Under the pieces are notes generated by a model. It had not been told where the DNA came from, did no database searches, and was given only the letters and a program-made list of their open reading frames with translations. From Thermococcus siculi (GTDB lineage Archaea > Methanobacteriota_B > Thermococci > Thermococcales > Thermococcaceae), in contig NZ_CP015103.1 of assembly GCF_002214505.1 (NCBI RefSeq), positions 1,922,001 through 1,986,000 on the forward strand: a stretch of 64,000 nucleotides of DNA. Reading direction: 5' to 3'. Made by a program: the position numbers and the translations under genes. Positions 51,167-60,706 of the stretch are shown in pieces (position 1 is the first letter of the stretch; the number at the start of each line of letters is the position of its first letter).

Positions 51167-51355
51167 TCACTCCTCTTTCTCTTCCTCTTTCTTCTCTTCA
51201 GGCTTTTCCTCAGGCTTCTCCTCAACCTTTTCTTGAGTTTCCTGGGCCTCGGCCGCTTCCGCCTGGGCCTCCATCATCTCAGCGCGGCGTGCCTTCTTCC
51301 TTCCGCGCCTACCCTTAATCGCCTTGGCGGCGACAACCTTTCTTCCAATTCCCAT
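51167..51355 (-). CDS. Small bipartite basic/acidic protein, unknown
   Basis: 62-aa protein. The N-terminal 25 residues are strongly basic (GRKVVAAKAIKGRRGRKKARR) and the remainder is Glu/Lys/Ala low-complexity (EKVEEKPEEKPEEKKEEEK), likely a disordered or single-helix tail. ATG 51355 has GGTGAAAGG just before it and a TATA-like CCTTTAAGTAG at about 51386-51396 on the minus strand, so it seems expressed. Location beside translation genes and the basic head suggest RNA or ribosome association, which is inference. Confidence 0.6.
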   Translation of the reverse strand: MGIGRKVVAAKAIKGRRGRKKARRAEMMEAQAEAAEAQETQEKVEEKPEEKPEEKKEEEKEE

Positions 51356-51507
51356 ATCCTTTCACCCAGATTCTAATAGTGACCATACTACTTAAAGGTT
51401 TGCATTCAAAATTTTTCGTGCACATTTTGAACCAATCAGGATGGGATTTCGGCTGCAAAATGGATAGGTTTTTATTGAAGGAAGCTGCACTGAGGGCGGG
51501 ATGAAAG
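51356..51507. promoter_or_regulatory. Divergent promoter region, small basic protein / PP-loop gene
   Basis: About 150 bp. The minus-strand TATA is CCTTTAAGTAG at about 51386-51396. On the plus strand GGTTTTTATTG at about 51467-51477 precedes the PP-loop ATP-binding gene by about 36 bp. Nothing else recognisable. Confidence 0.5.
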
Positions 51508-52110
51508 ATGCTGGTTCATCACCTCTACTCCGGTGGCAAAGACTCCAGCTTAGCCGCGTGGATTTTAACCAGACTCGGCTACGAGGTCAGGCTTGTGACG
51601 GTGAGCTTTGGAACCCTCGATAACTGGCGCTTCGCGAGGGAGACAGCCGAGAGGCTCGGCTTCGAGCACCGGGTCGTCTATCTACCGAGAGATATCCTTG
51701 AGAGGGCCGCCGATATGGCCATCAAAGACGGCCATCCCAACAACGCGATACAGTTCATCCACGAGAGGGCGCTGGAAGCCATAGCCTCACTGCCGGAAGT
51801 CGAGAGGGTCAGCGACGGAACCAGGAGGGACGACAGGGTTCCCTTCCTCGACCTACCGAGGGCCCGCTCCCTTGAGGATCGCTTTAAAGTCGCGTACATA
51901 AGGCCGCTTCTCGGCCTCGGCTACAAGACCATCAGAGAGCTTGTGGAAAAGCTCTTCGTCGTTGAAATCAGGGAGAGCGAGGAGCTTGAGAAGAGCGATT
52001 ACGAGGTCGAGCTGAGGCATCTGCTCAGGGAGAGGGGCATCGACCCGCTGGAGATATTCCCGAAGAGCCACCGCCAGTCCAGGGTTCTCGGCTGGAAGGA
52101 AGGACAGTAG
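51508..52110 (+). CDS. PP-loop ATP pyrophosphatase, AsnB/ThiI superfamily
   Basis: 200-aa protein with an N-terminal PP-loop SGGKDSSLAAW (about 8-18) and the adenine-nucleotide alpha hydrolase fold through about 150 (RRDDRVPFLDLPRARSLEDRF). The KDS variant of the loop and the C-terminal LEIFPKSHRQS are like archaeal proteins annotated as alpha hydrolases. It should adenylate a substrate, perhaps an RNA base or small carboxylate; no catalytic Cys pair like ThiI is seen. ATG 51508 has GGGCGGGATGA before it. It stands between two minus-strand translation clusters. Confidence 0.8.
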   Translation: MLVHHLYSGGKDSSLAAWILTRLGYEVRLVTVSFGTLDNWRFARETAERLGFEHRVVYLPRDILERAADMAIKDGHPNNAIQFIHERALEAIASLPEVERVSDGTRRDDRVPFLDLPRARSLEDRFKVAYIRPLLGLGYKTIRELVEKLFVVEIRESEELEKSDYEVELRHLLRERGIDPLEIFPKSHRQSRVLGWKEGQ

Positions 52111-52138
52111 AAGACTCGTGGAGAAATAGAATAAGGGA

Positions 52139-52369
52139 TCAGAGGCCGCTGAGCTTTCTAACTATTGGGTTCTCGGCCTCTTCGGGCTTTATCTCCTCAA
52201 CACTCTCGATCCATATCTTGTTCCTCGGAACGCGGTGCTTGCTGCCGACCTCGGAGTAGAGTATCTCAACGACGTCCTCGGCCTTGAGACCGCGGTACTC
52301 CCTGGTGAACCTCTCCCTCTTTCCGTTCCTCTCAAAGACGCCCTTAATGCGGAAGACCTTAACCTCCAT
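52139..52369 (-). CDS. rpl18a: Ribosomal protein L18Ae (LX)
   Basis: 76-aa archaeal LX protein, homologue of half of eukaryotic L18a/L20e. It begins [20 protein letters not shown] and contains [31 protein letters not shown] (in parts). It is the last gene of the L39e-L31e-aIF6-LX unit, 17 bp after the aIF6 stop, with GGAGGTGTGA as ribosome binding site. Confidence 0.94.
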   Translation of the reverse strand: MEVKVFRIKGVFERNGKRERFTREYRGLKAEDVVEILYSEVGSKHRVPRNKIWIESVEEIKPEEAENPIVRKLSGL

Positions 52370-52386
52370 TTCTCACACCTCCGTCA

Positions 52387-53073
52387 TCAGTCAAGGAAAC
52401 CCAACGCTTCTTCAATCTTCACAATCTCGGGTCCGGTGGTGAGGTGCCCAACGACGACACCGTGAGAGTTCGCCAGCAGGCATGAGCCGACGAAGGGAAC
52501 GCCCATGTTGGCGGTTCCGACGTAGATGTCCACCTTGAACAGGTCGCGGAGCCACTCAAGCTCCTCGTCGGTCGCCTCCGGGTGGACGAGACCACCCCTG
52601 TTGGTGACCACTCCAACGCTGCCAACCGCATGATAGTCGCCTATCATTCCCCTCTCGACCTCGACGCCGAGGATGTCCTCGAGCTTCTTTGCCTCCTCCC
52701 TGCTGAACTTGGCGCTCACCAGAGCGGCCCTGTCGTTGGCGAGGATCAGGTTTCCGAAAGCCGTGAGGGTGCTCTGGAACGGGACGACCTCGAGGTCAAC
52801 CCCGTGCTCCTTCAGCTGGGAGTTTATATTCTCAAGCTCGGCGTCCCAGGCGTACCAGGGGACGACTATGGCGTTGGAGTTGCCGGCCGAGAATATGCCG
52901 ACTATCCTGGACTTCATTATGCTCGTCTCGATGAGGGGGACCTTGAGAACCTCCCTGAGAACCTCGAGCTTCTTCTCCCCGAGGCCCTCCCTGATGAGGA
53001 CTACCTTATCCGTCGCGGTACCGTAAACACCAAGGTACGGGGAGTTCTCAAAATCGAGCCTTTCTATGTGCAT
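52387..53073 (-). CDS. tif6: Translation initiation factor 6 (aIF6)
   Basis: 228-aa aIF6, the anti-association factor that binds the large ribosomal subunit and blocks 30S joining. The five-fold pseudo-repeat is visible, with segments such as NSPYLGVYGTATDKVVLI, NSNAIVVPWYAWDAEL, GNLILANDRAALVS, MIGDYHAVGSVGVVTNRG and MGVPFVGSCLLANSHGVVVG. Length is normal. GAGGTGA lies before ATG 53073. Third gene of the L39e-L31e-aIF6-LX operon. Confidence 0.97.
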   Translation of the reverse strand: MHIERLDFENSPYLGVYGTATDKVVLIREGLGEKKLEVLREVLKVPLIETSIMKSRIVGIFSAGNSNAIVVPWYAWDAELENINSQLKEHGVDLEVVPFQSTLTAFGNLILANDRAALVSAKFSREEAKKLEDILGVEVERGMIGDYHAVGSVGVVTNRGGLVHPEATDEELEWLRDLFKVDIYVGTANMGVPFVGSCLLANSHGVVVGHLTTGPEIVKIEEALGFLD

Positions 53074-53096
53074 CTCGTCACCTCTAAAAAGTGGAA

Positions 53097-53369
53097 TCAG
53101 GCGAGGGAGACCTTGGCGATCCTCTTGCCCTCGCTCTCCTCCACGATGACCTTAACGCGGAGCTTGTTGGGCGGCTTCTCAGCGCCCCTCTCCCAGAGCT
53201 TCTCGTTAACGTCGGTACCGATGACAACCTCATCGGCCTTGGCGTGTCTGGCTATCCACTCGCGGACGAACTTAGCGGCCCTGGGTGCCCTCTTCCAGCG
53301 CGGAACGCGCTTCTTTATCTTCTTGATGGGGACAACGAATATGACTTCCTCACCGGGCTTGATCGGCAT
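53097..53369 (-). CDS. rpl31e: Ribosomal protein L31e
   Basis: 90-aa large-subunit protein located at the tunnel exit. [20 protein letters not shown] at the N-terminus and [21 protein letters not shown] are typical, and the C-terminal [20 protein letters not shown] completes it. ATG 53369 follows GAGGTGAT and is 10 bp after the L39e stop. Second gene of the operon. Confidence 0.97.
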   Translation of the reverse strand: MPIKPGEEVIFVVPIKKIKKRVPRWKRAPRAAKFVREWIARHAKADEVVIGTDVNEKLWERGAEKPPNKLRVKVIVEESEGKRIAKVSLA

Positions 53370-53379
53370 CTACATCACC

Positions 53380-53535
53380 TCACTCCTTAAGCTTGGTCCT
53401 TCTCCACATCCTTCTCTTCGGGTGGGTCATGACCTCCCTGTTGGTCTTGACGATGACCCAGACCGGAATGCGCCTGTTCTGCTTCGCGGCCTTGGCAAGT
53501 CTGAGCTTCTTCGCAAGCGGCTTGTTTCTCGCCAT
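53380..53535 (-). CDS. rpl39e: Ribosomal protein L39e
   Basis: 51-aa very basic large-subunit protein at the peptide exit tunnel. The translation begins [20 protein letters not shown] and continues through [19 protein letters not shown] to the basic C-terminus [11 protein letters not shown], matching L39e. ATG 53535 follows GGAGGTG. It is the first gene of the L39e-L31e-aIF6-LX operon; a TATA-like GCTTAAAAAAGG is at about 53586-53597 on the minus strand. Confidence 0.96.
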   Translation of the reverse strand: MARNKPLAKKLRLAKAAKQNRRIPVWVIVKTNREVMTHPKRRMWRRTKLKE

Positions 53536-53630
53536 AACTACACCTCCCGGGATTATCATGAATGCCTGTTGTTGCTTTGGCTATCCTTTTTTAAGCTTTT
53601 TTGTGGGGGTTTGGGGTTTTCCATCCGGAG

Positions 53631-55541
53631 CTACCCCCGGCGTTTTCTCCTCATGAGGAGGGGGATTAGCGAGAGCCCGATTATCGCGGCAGGACCGCAA
53701 ACGCTCGAACCCCCTTCCCCTGGCAGAGTCCGAGTGGGCGTGCTTTCCTCAGGAAGCTCCAGGGAGACGTTGAGAACATTACTCGTGTTAATGTAGGGAA
53801 TGCCGAGTTTAACGTTCCAGTTTCCGACTGGCCCCGTTACAGCGGCGGTCTTGGCCTTCAGAGCGGAGGTTATTCTACCGTCTGAGTAGTAGAATGCAAG
53901 GCAGGTACCGTCGAGAGTTGTATGGACGTTTGAAGAGTAGTCGCCCCAGACGGTTGCCCAGCCGCGTCCCTCGAGCACGATTCCCGTAACATAGAACGGG
54001 TAGTAAAAGAGCATCCCCTCGCCCACCTTGACCCCATGGAGCATTGATATGGCTTTGTGATTTGGAACGCACTCCGAGAGGTTATCCAGAGGCACATCCA
54101 AGGCAGTAACACCCCCACCGGCGGCCCACGGGCGGGGTTCATCCGCTCCCCCCAGTACCCTTGGTGGAACTGGACTAAGGACTCTCCTCACGGGGTCGTA
54201 GGCGAAGGTTTCGTTGAAAGCCGGTCCTCGGTCATAGATGCAGAAGTTTTTGAATCCCCCACTGCTCAGCCTCCCGTATACCCACGAGCCATTGACGTTG
54301 AGGAAAAGCCCTAAAAAAGGCATCTGAAGGAAGGACACCGATGACTCATCAACCATGGCATGGAGGAGTTCCCTTCTGTTAACGCAGAGATCCACGAAAG
54401 TGAAGTTTTCGGGGGAGTAATGTGGTACGGTGCGGACGATGGAGATATAAGCCCTGCCTTCATAGGGAGGAAGCTCCAGCTCTGGAACGGAAGAGTTTCT
54501 CTCAACCCGAGCGAGGGTTCCGTTTGGAAGCTTCAGAACCGGTTGAGCACAGGTAAAAGTCTCACCGGAACCCTCAGAGTCCCGGACACGGGGTTCAACC
54601 GAGAGGTTCAGAAGGGGAGTGAGCTTCCCGTTGTGGTAGTACAGCAGAGGCGGGAAGAGCCGTTCCGTTAAAGGCGTCGCGCTGGCGTTATTCGGAAAGC
54701 AGACGAAACCTGAATGTCCAACCCACATGTAGGGGGAATAAACGCTGGACCCATTCCCAAGGAGGAGGTATTCCCTGAGGAAGTAAGGCTCTGAAGTATA
54801 GGCCTCAAGTCCGTAGCTCGGAAGGTAAAGGAGGATTCCCCCGCGGAAGGGTACCGCCCGTAAGAGCTTCAGCAGGCCCTCCTCATTCAGGCCGCTGGAG
54901 TCGCTGAAGTTCAGAAGACGGAGGTACTTCTCAAAGGCTCCAACCGGAACGGAATATGTCTCGTTGGCATAGGGGAAGGAAAAGACCAGCGAGCCGTTGG
55001 AGAGTGCTCCGCTCACAGCCATGGCATCGGGCAGGTTGAAGAGAACTTCCGAGTCAAGTTGAGAGAGGCGAACGGGCCTTCCAATCCGTCCCTCCTCCGG
55101 GAGGTACTCCATAACGGTGTAGCTTACGTTGGTGCAGGCGTCGAACTCGCAGGGGGAGAGGTGGCGGACACCGGTGAGGAACCACTTCCTCTCGAGGGGA
55201 GCAACCGAAAGGACGGTGAAGTTGAACCTCGTCAACGGGTTCGTGACATTAACGTATTTCACGCCGTCACCGACTTCAAAGAGGATGTATTCCCTTCTGG
55301 AGAGCTGACGGCAGCCGATGTAGGAATCGGGTGAGTCTATCGGGCACATATAATCGGGCAGTTTTCCATATTCGGACACAGTAATCCCAATGAGAGCGAA
55401 GCTTCCGTTGCTGGCGACGCTGAGGCGCATCATAACTGGATGATCTGGAAACCGATACTCTGGCGCAGGTCCGGCAATAACCTGCTGGGGGAGAACGGCA
55501 CCGATGATGAAGAGGAGGACAAGGAAACGGGAGGTTCTCAC
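53631..55541 (-). CDS. Surface protein with CGP-CTERM anchor
   Basis: 636-aa secreted protein. It has a signal peptide (RFLVLLFIIGAVLPQQVIAG), a beta-rich glycosylated body with many N-x-S/T sequons, and a C-terminal CGP-CTERM signal (SSVCGPAAIIGLSLIPLLMRR): Cys-Gly-Pro, a hydrophobic helix and a basic end, the putative lipid-anchoring signal known in Thermococcales surface proteins. The segment AVPFRGGILLYLPSYGLEA and PLLYYHNGKLTPL align with the protein at 48060-49052. No catalytic motif. Function unknown. Confidence 0.82.
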   Translation of the reverse strand: MRTSRFLVLLFIIGAVLPQQVIAGPAPEYRFPDHPVMMRLSVASNGSFALIGITVSEYGKLPDYMCPIDSPDSYIGCRQLSRREYILFEVGDGVKYVNVTNPLTRFNFTVLSVAPLERKWFLTGVRHLSPCEFDACTNVSYTVMEYLPEEGRIGRPVRLSQLDSEVLFNLPDAMAVSGALSNGSLVFSFPYANETYSVPVGAFEKYLRLLNFSDSSGLNEEGLLKLLRAVPFRGGILLYLPSYGLEAYTSEPYFLREYLLLGNGSSVYSPYMWVGHSGFVCFPNNASATPLTERLFPPLLYYHNGKLTPLLNLSVEPRVRDSEGSGETFTCAQPVLKLPNGTLARVERNSSVPELELPPYEGRAYISIVRTVPHYSPENFTFVDLCVNRRELLHAMVDESSVSFLQMPFLGLFLNVNGSWVYGRLSSGGFKNFCIYDRGPAFNETFAYDPVRRVLSPVPPRVLGGADEPRPWAAGGGVTALDVPLDNLSECVPNHKAISMLHGVKVGEGMLFYYPFYVTGIVLEGRGWATVWGDYSSNVHTTLDGTCLAFYYSDGRITSALKAKTAAVTGPVGNWNVKLGIPYINTSNVLNVSLELPEESTPTRTLPGEGGSSVCGPAAIIGLSLIPLLMRRKRRG

Positions 55542-55610
55542 ACTACCACCGATTTGACTACGATGTTGAGTTAAAAATGTTTTGGAAAATAAAGATAATG
55601 AAACGATGCG

Positions 55611-57299
55611 TCAGAATATCAGCGGCGCCCTGTACTCGCCCCAGACCTCCCTCAGGACATCGGTGACCTCGCCGAGGGTAGCGAGGTGCCTGTGGGCCTC
55701 GATGATGTAGGGCATGAGGTTCTCGTCTTCCGTCTCGGCGGCCTTCCTGAGCCTGTCGAGGGCCTCCTCGACTTTCTTGTTATCCCTCTCGCTCCTGAGC
55801 TTCTTAAGGCGTTCAATCTGCTTCTCCCTGATGCTCGGGTCCACCTTGAGTATCTCCACATCCAGAGGCTCGTCAACTACGAACTCGTTGACGCCAACGA
55901 CGATGCGCTTCTTCTCCTCGACCTCCCTCTGGTACTTGTAGGCGCTCTCGGCGATCTCCTTCTGGATATAACCCCTCTCAATGGCCCTCATCATGCCGCC
56001 CATCTTCTCTATCTTCTCGATGTACTTGAGGGCCTCCTCATAGATGTGATCGGTGAGCCACTCGATGTAGTATGAGCCTCCGAGCGGGTCTATGGTGTCA
56101 ACGACGCCGCTCTCGTAGGCTATAATCTGCTGAGTTCTCAGAGCAATTCTCACGCTCTTCTCGGTCGGGAGTGAAAGGGCCTCGTCGTAGCTGTTGGTGT
56201 GTAGGGACTGCGTTCCACCGAGGACAGCCGCTAAAGCCTGAATGGCAACCCTAACTATGTTGTTCTCGGGCTGCTGGGCGGTGAGGGTCGAGCCGGCCGT
56301 CTGGGTGTGGAAGCGCAGGAGCATTGAGCGCGGGTTCTTGGCGTTGAACTTCTCCTTCATGATGTACGCCCAGAGCCTTCTGGCAGCCCTGAACTTTGCG
56401 ATCTCCTCGAGGAAGTTGTTGTGGGCGTTGAAGAAGAAGCTGAGCCTTCCTGCGAACTTGTCCACGTCCATGCCCCTGTCGATGACGGCCTTGACGTACT
56501 CCATGCCATCGGCGAGGGTGAAGGCAACCTCCTGGACGGCATTTGCTCCGGCCTCGCGGATGTGGTATCCGCTTATCGAAATCGGGTTCCACTTGGGGAC
56601 GTTCTCGGCGCAGTACATGATGATGTCGGTCGTGAGCCTCATGCTCGGCTGGGGCGGGAAGATGTAGGTACCGCGGGCTATGTACTCCTTGAGGATGTCG
56701 TTCTGAACCGTTCCGCGGAGCTGGTTCGGCTGAACCCCCTGCTCCTCGGCAACGAGGATGTACATGGCGAGGAGGTTGGCGGCCGTTGAGTTGATGGTCA
56801 TGCTAGTTGAGACCTTGTCGAGCGGGATTCCGTCGAAGAGTATCCTCATGTCCCAGAGGGAGTCGATGGCAACGCCGACCTTACCGACCTCGCCCTCACT
56901 CATGGGGTGATCGCTGTCGTAGCCTATCTGGGTCGGCAGGTCGAAGGCAACGCTCAGACCGGTCTGCCCCTGTTCGAGGAGGTACTTGTAGCGCCTGTTG
57001 CTCTCCTCGGCGGTTCCGAAGCCGGCGTACTGCCTCATAGTCCAGAACCTTCCGCGGTACATGGTGGCGTAAACGCCCCTCGTGAAGGGATACTCACCGG
57101 GGAAGCCGAGCTTTTCCATATAGTCCCATTCTTCGCCGAGGTCAGCGGGAGTGTAAACGCGCTTTATCTCAAAACCGTCGTCTGTCATGAACTTCTCCTT
57201 TCTCTCGGGCCTCTTCTCGATGAACTTTTTGACGGTCGTTTCCTCCCAGCGCTTCTCCTCCTCCCTAATCTTCGCGAGCTTCTCCTTATCGAAGGTCAT
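55611..57299 (-). CDS. mutA: Methylmalonyl-CoA mutase, large (catalytic) subunit
   Basis: 562-aa catalytic TIM-barrel subunit of B12-dependent methylmalonyl-CoA mutase, which interconverts succinyl-CoA and methylmalonyl-CoA. Typical pieces are [20 protein letters not shown] (about 73-92), [21 protein letters not shown] and the C-terminal [12 protein letters not shown]. The B12-binding domain is absent, as in archaea where it is a separate small subunit; neither that gene nor the epimerase or MeaB-type chaperone is nearby in this window. ATG 57299 follows GGTGG; the frame is open three codons further. A TATA-like CTTTTTATAG lies at about 57333-57343 (minus strand). Confidence 0.94.
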   Translation of the reverse strand: MTFDKEKLAKIREEEKRWEETTVKKFIEKRPERKEKFMTDDGFEIKRVYTPADLGEEWDYMEKLGFPGEYPFTRGVYATMYRGRFWTMRQYAGFGTAEESNRRYKYLLEQGQTGLSVAFDLPTQIGYDSDHPMSEGEVGKVGVAIDSLWDMRILFDGIPLDKVSTSMTINSTAANLLAMYILVAEEQGVQPNQLRGTVQNDILKEYIARGTYIFPPQPSMRLTTDIIMYCAENVPKWNPISISGYHIREAGANAVQEVAFTLADGMEYVKAVIDRGMDVDKFAGRLSFFFNAHNNFLEEIAKFRAARRLWAYIMKEKFNAKNPRSMLLRFHTQTAGSTLTAQQPENNIVRVAIQALAAVLGGTQSLHTNSYDEALSLPTEKSVRIALRTQQIIAYESGVVDTIDPLGGSYYIEWLTDHIYEEALKYIEKIEKMGGMMRAIERGYIQKEIAESAYKYQREVEEKKRIVVGVNEFVVDEPLDVEILKVDPSIREKQIERLKKLRSERDNKKVEEALDRLRKAAETEDENLMPYIIEAHRHLATLGEVTDVLREVWGEYRAPLIF

Positions 57300-57386
57300 G
57301 CCTACCACCTGCCCCTATTTGGGCGCCGGCCTATAAAAAGCTTTTACATAGCGAAAGGCCGGCCTTGATGTTGGATAAATTGTCCA

Positions 57387-58193
57387 TCAGGGAAAGTCCC
57401 TGCGGAGGAGGATCCACCAGGCAGATACCAGGAGAAGAAGCGCCAAAGCGGCAAAGACCAGGGCTGTATGGGCGGGATTCCCCACGAAGGCGCTCAGGTC
57501 GATCTTATCGAAGCCCGACTTGAGGAGCACCATCGTCTGGTACCCGAGGGTATAGCGCTCGGGGTTCTCTATGTAGGGTATCTGGGGAACGATGAACTGA
57601 AGGAGGAATATAAGCCCGAATGTGGCGAGGGAAGCGTAGAGTGGCCGGGTTATCAGGACGGATATGGCCATCGATAAAGCACCCAGGAACGCCAGCACGA
57701 GCAACGTTGCCCCGAGGGCCAGGGCCATGTCGGGAAAGCCCTTCGAGAGTCCTTCCATTCCGGTATCGTAAACCACGGGGTTGTAGAGCCATACAACGAC
57801 GTAGGGGATCCCAAAGAGAACCGCGAGGGCTGAGAGACCAGCTAGAAACTTTCCGGCAACGAGTTCGCTCAGACGGAGGGGCCTCGCGAGCAGGAGCCTT
57901 ATAGTGCCCCTGTCGACCTCGCTCGCGAGCAGGTCGCTCATGAGGATTATCGCTATCAGCTGGCCGATTATGCCGAGCCAGTAGTTGGGAATCAGGTCGA
58001 GCATCAGGGCCTCAAAGGATCTGAGCATCGACTCGATCCCCTTTCCGGAGGCGTTGGGGCTGAAGAGGTATATCAGCGCCGGGAAGAAGGTTATCAGGAA
58101 GAGAATCTTGAGCTTCCTTGAGCGGATCAGCCGTTTAAACTCGCCTTCGAGGATAACGGAAAACGCTCCTCCCCACGATAGTTCCCCTTTCAT
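57387..58193 (-). CDS. ABC-2 type transporter permease
   Basis: 268-aa integral membrane protein with about six helices of the ABC-2 family (LIAIILMSDLLASEVDRGTIRLLLARPL is the conserved amphipathic region after helix 2, in parts). Together with the ATPase encoded just upstream it should export a drug, lipid or other substrate, or act on membrane proteins; substrate unknown. ATG 58193 follows GGTGGGAGGA and overlaps the ATPase stop by 4 bp. Confidence 0.88.
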   Translation of the reverse strand: MKGELSWGGAFSVILEGEFKRLIRSRKLKILFLITFFPALIYLFSPNASGKGIESMLRSFEALMLDLIPNYWLGIIGQLIAIILMSDLLASEVDRGTIRLLLARPLRLSELVAGKFLAGLSALAVLFGIPYVVVWLYNPVVYDTGMEGLSKGFPDMALALGATLLVLAFLGALSMAISVLITRPLYASLATFGLIFLLQFIVPQIPYIENPERYTLGYQTMVLLKSGFDKIDLSAFVGNPAHTALVFAALALLLLVSAWWILLRRDFP

Positions 58194-59128
58194 TCCTCCC
58201 ACCTCACGTTGAAGCGCTCCGTTAGAATCCTCTCCAGCGGACTGGTGTGGGGCTTGAAGAGCTTCAGGGCGAGCTTCTCGGAGGCGATGAATGCCGGAAG
58301 TTCCAGGAAGAAGTCATCGAGGAAGCGCTCGTCGAGCTTCACCCTCACGAGACCTTCCTCCTCCCAGGCCTCGCGGACGTACACCTTCTCCCGAAGGAAG
58401 GCGAGGAGCTTTGAAGCATCCGAGACGACCACATCGTAGTCGGTGCTCTCGATGTTTATCAGGTCCCTAACGCGCCCCTGCTCTATCAGCTGGCCGTCCT
58501 TTATCAGGCCGACGTGGTTGCAGGTTCTCTCTATCTCGCTGACTATGTGGGAGCTTACGAATATCGTCTTTCCGGCCCTGGCCAGTTCAAGGACCTTCCC
58601 GGTGAACTCCATCCTTCCCAGGGGATCGAGGTTGCTCGTGGGTTCATCGAGGATTAGAAGCTCCGGATCGCCCATCAGTGCCATCGCGAAGATCACGCGC
58701 TGCCTCTGGCCGCTGGAGAGCTCCTTGATCCTGTTGAAGGCGAGCCTTCCAACTCCAGTGTAGGCCATCAGCTCCCTGGCTTGCCTTATGGCCTCTTCCC
58801 TCGACAGTCCCTTCAGGCGGCCCATGTATGTGAGAAACTCGAAGATCGTCATGTCATCGTAGGCGAGGGGCTTCTCGGGCATGTAGCCGACCTTCCCTAT
58901 GATCTCGACCCTCTCGCGCGGCATCTCCATACCGAAAATCTTTATCTCGCCGTAGGTCGGCTTCAGAGCCCCGGTGAGCATCTTTATGGTCGTCGTCTTT
59001 CCGGCCCCGTTCGGGCCTAGAAAGCCATAGACCGCCCCCCTCGGCACCTTCAGGTTGAGGTGATAAACCACGTTCCTCTTCCCGAAGAACTTGGTGAGAT
59101 TCCTCGTCTCGATGACATAGTCGGACAT
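58190..59128 (-). CDS. ABC transporter ATP-binding protein
   Basis: 312-aa ABC-type ATPase of the ABC-2 exporter class. Walker A is GPNGAGKTT (about 36-44), the signature is LSSGQRQR, Walker B is LLILDEPTSNLDP and the H-loop is FVSSHIVSEIE. The C-terminal ~90 residues are the variable accessory domain of this group. ATG 59128 follows GGGTGTTGAG. It is the upstream member of a two-gene operon with the permease (4-bp overlap). Confidence 0.93.
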   Translation of the reverse strand: MSDYVIETRNLTKFFGKRNVVYHLNLKVPRGAVYGFLGPNGAGKTTTIKMLTGALKPTYGEIKIFGMEMPRERVEIIGKVGYMPEKPLAYDDMTIFEFLTYMGRLKGLSREEAIRQARELMAYTGVGRLAFNRIKELSSGQRQRVIFAMALMGDPELLILDEPTSNLDPLGRMEFTGKVLELARAGKTIFVSSHIVSEIERTCNHVGLIKDGQLIEQGRVRDLINIESTDYDVVVSDASKLLAFLREKVYVREAWEEEGLVRVKLDERFLDDFFLELPAFIASEKLALKLFKPHTSPLERILTERFNVRWEE

Positions 59129-59269
59129 CTCAACACCCAAAGAGCCATCGAAACGAAATTAGTTAAAGGTTTCGGAAGCCGGACAGGGCTTTTGGACCAC
59201 CAAGGAACGCCGGGATGCTTTCCAGAGGTGCCCAGGAGTTCTTCCACGGGCGGTGAGTTTCCCCCGTTT

Positions 59270-60631
59270 TCAGGGAGCTTCAAAATCTCTCAGATCCCAC
59301 GCCAGAAAGCCCTCTTCCCTGAGGTTTTCTTTCCCTTCAACGCCTTTGGCTACGATGCCGTAGTGGGCCTCCCAATCGTCAAGTCCGACTAATTCAGCCT
59401 TTCCCTCCAGATCCTCCATAATCCCCCTCGCCTCCCTCTCGCTTAGCTCCTTCCACTTAACCTCGACTAAGAGGGACTTCTTTTCACGCTCATTGAGAGC
59501 AACGAGGTCAATCTCCTCCCCCCTATGCCACCATCTTCCGATTTTAGTGAAGCGGAACGGGAGCTTTCCACGTTTGTTCAGCCCGACCAAAAACTCCCTT
59601 GCAACGCCTTCAAAGACCCACCCAAGGTAGTGATTGTAGTCCTCCAGGAACTCCTCCCAGAAGTCGAGGCTCTCGAGTTCGATCTGACCTCTATACCTCT
59701 CAACGAAGCGGAAGTAGAAGGCGATGTAGTTATCCGCTATGGTGTAGCGGGTGTTCTTGGTCTTAGGCTGAGCAGTAACTGGAACATCCCTTCTGAGGAA
59801 GCCGAGCCTCTCAAGGACTTCGACGTACTTGAACAGGTTCGAGCGCGGGATTCCTGTGAAGGTGCTTATCTCGTTGAAGCGCCTCTTCCCTTCAGCTACG
59901 GCCTTCAGAATCAGCTTGTAAACCCTTGGCTCCCTCAGCTCGCTTGAGAGGAGAAAATCGCCCTCCGCGTAGAGGAAGCCCCTCTTGCTGAAGGCCACAT
60001 CCTTAACGTCCTCAAACTTCCTGAAGAGTATGAGATATGCCGGAACACCACCCGTTACCCCGTATATCCTCACGGCCTCCCCGGCATCAACGCGAAGAAG
60101 CCTCCAGGAGTTGAAGAAGTCGAGAGGCTGGAGCCTTATCTGGCCGTCCCTCCTGCCGTAGAGCGGGCTCTTCTGGCTCAAGACGTGCTCCTCCATCATG
60201 CCGACGCTCGAACCGACGAGAATTAGGTGAATCCGTGAGCTTCTTACGATTTCGTCCACTATGTACTGGAACTCGCTCAAGACCCTTTTGTCAGACTGGA
60301 TGAGGTAGGGGAACTCGTCGATGATAACGACGACTTTTCCCCTCTCGCCAATGTATTTGAAGACGTCGGCGAAGCTTGAGAAGGAGGAGGGGCTTAGATA
60401 GGGACTCGGGTATGAGTTTAGAACCGTCCCAGAAAATCCAAGGAGGTTGTCGCGGTAGCTGCTGTTCCTGGCGAGGTAGTAAACGGCGGGCTTTCCCCGT
60501 ATGAACTCCTTAACCAGTCGGGTCTTCCCTACCCTCCTCCTGCCGTAGATCGGCAGAAAGGAGTTCTCCTTCCCCCAGAGTGACTCCATGAACTCCAGCT
60601 CTTTCTCCCTGTCAATGAAAGTTATCTCCAT
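59270..60631 (-). CDS. Archaeal ATPase with DUF234-type C-terminus (copy 2)
   Basis: 453-aa paralogue of the ATPase at 35941-37269. It has FIDREKELEFMESLWGK at the start, Walker A GRRRVGKT (30-37), Walker B VVIIDEFPYL, the [24 protein letters not shown] sensor block (in parts), a winged helix (EISTFTGIPRSNLFKYVEVLERLG) and the nuclease-like GEEIDLVAL...LLVEVKW near the end. The role is unknown. A TATA-like CCTTAAATAG (minus strand, about 60653-60662) is about 26 bp upstream of ATG 60631, predicting a leaderless mRNA. Confidence 0.87.
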   Translation of the reverse strand: MEITFIDREKELEFMESLWGKENSFLPIYGRRRVGKTRLVKEFIRGKPAVYYLARNSSYRDNLLGFSGTVLNSYPSPYLSPSSFSSFADVFKYIGERGKVVVIIDEFPYLIQSDKRVLSEFQYIVDEIVRSSRIHLILVGSSVGMMEEHVLSQKSPLYGRRDGQIRLQPLDFFNSWRLLRVDAGEAVRIYGVTGGVPAYLILFRKFEDVKDVAFSKRGFLYAEGDFLLSSELREPRVYKLILKAVAEGKRRFNEISTFTGIPRSNLFKYVEVLERLGFLRRDVPVTAQPKTKNTRYTIADNYIAFYFRFVERYRGQIELESLDFWEEFLEDYNHYLGWVFEGVAREFLVGLNKRGKLPFRFTKIGRWWHRGEEIDLVALNEREKKSLLVEVKWKELSEREARGIMEDLEGKAELVGLDDWEAHYGIVAKGVEGKENLREEGFLAWDLRDFEAP

Positions 60632-60706
60632 GGTATTATACTCAGTCCATAACTATTTAAGGCTTTCGGGGAAAGGCTATTATTTCGCCGGACCTATCTC
60701 ATAATA

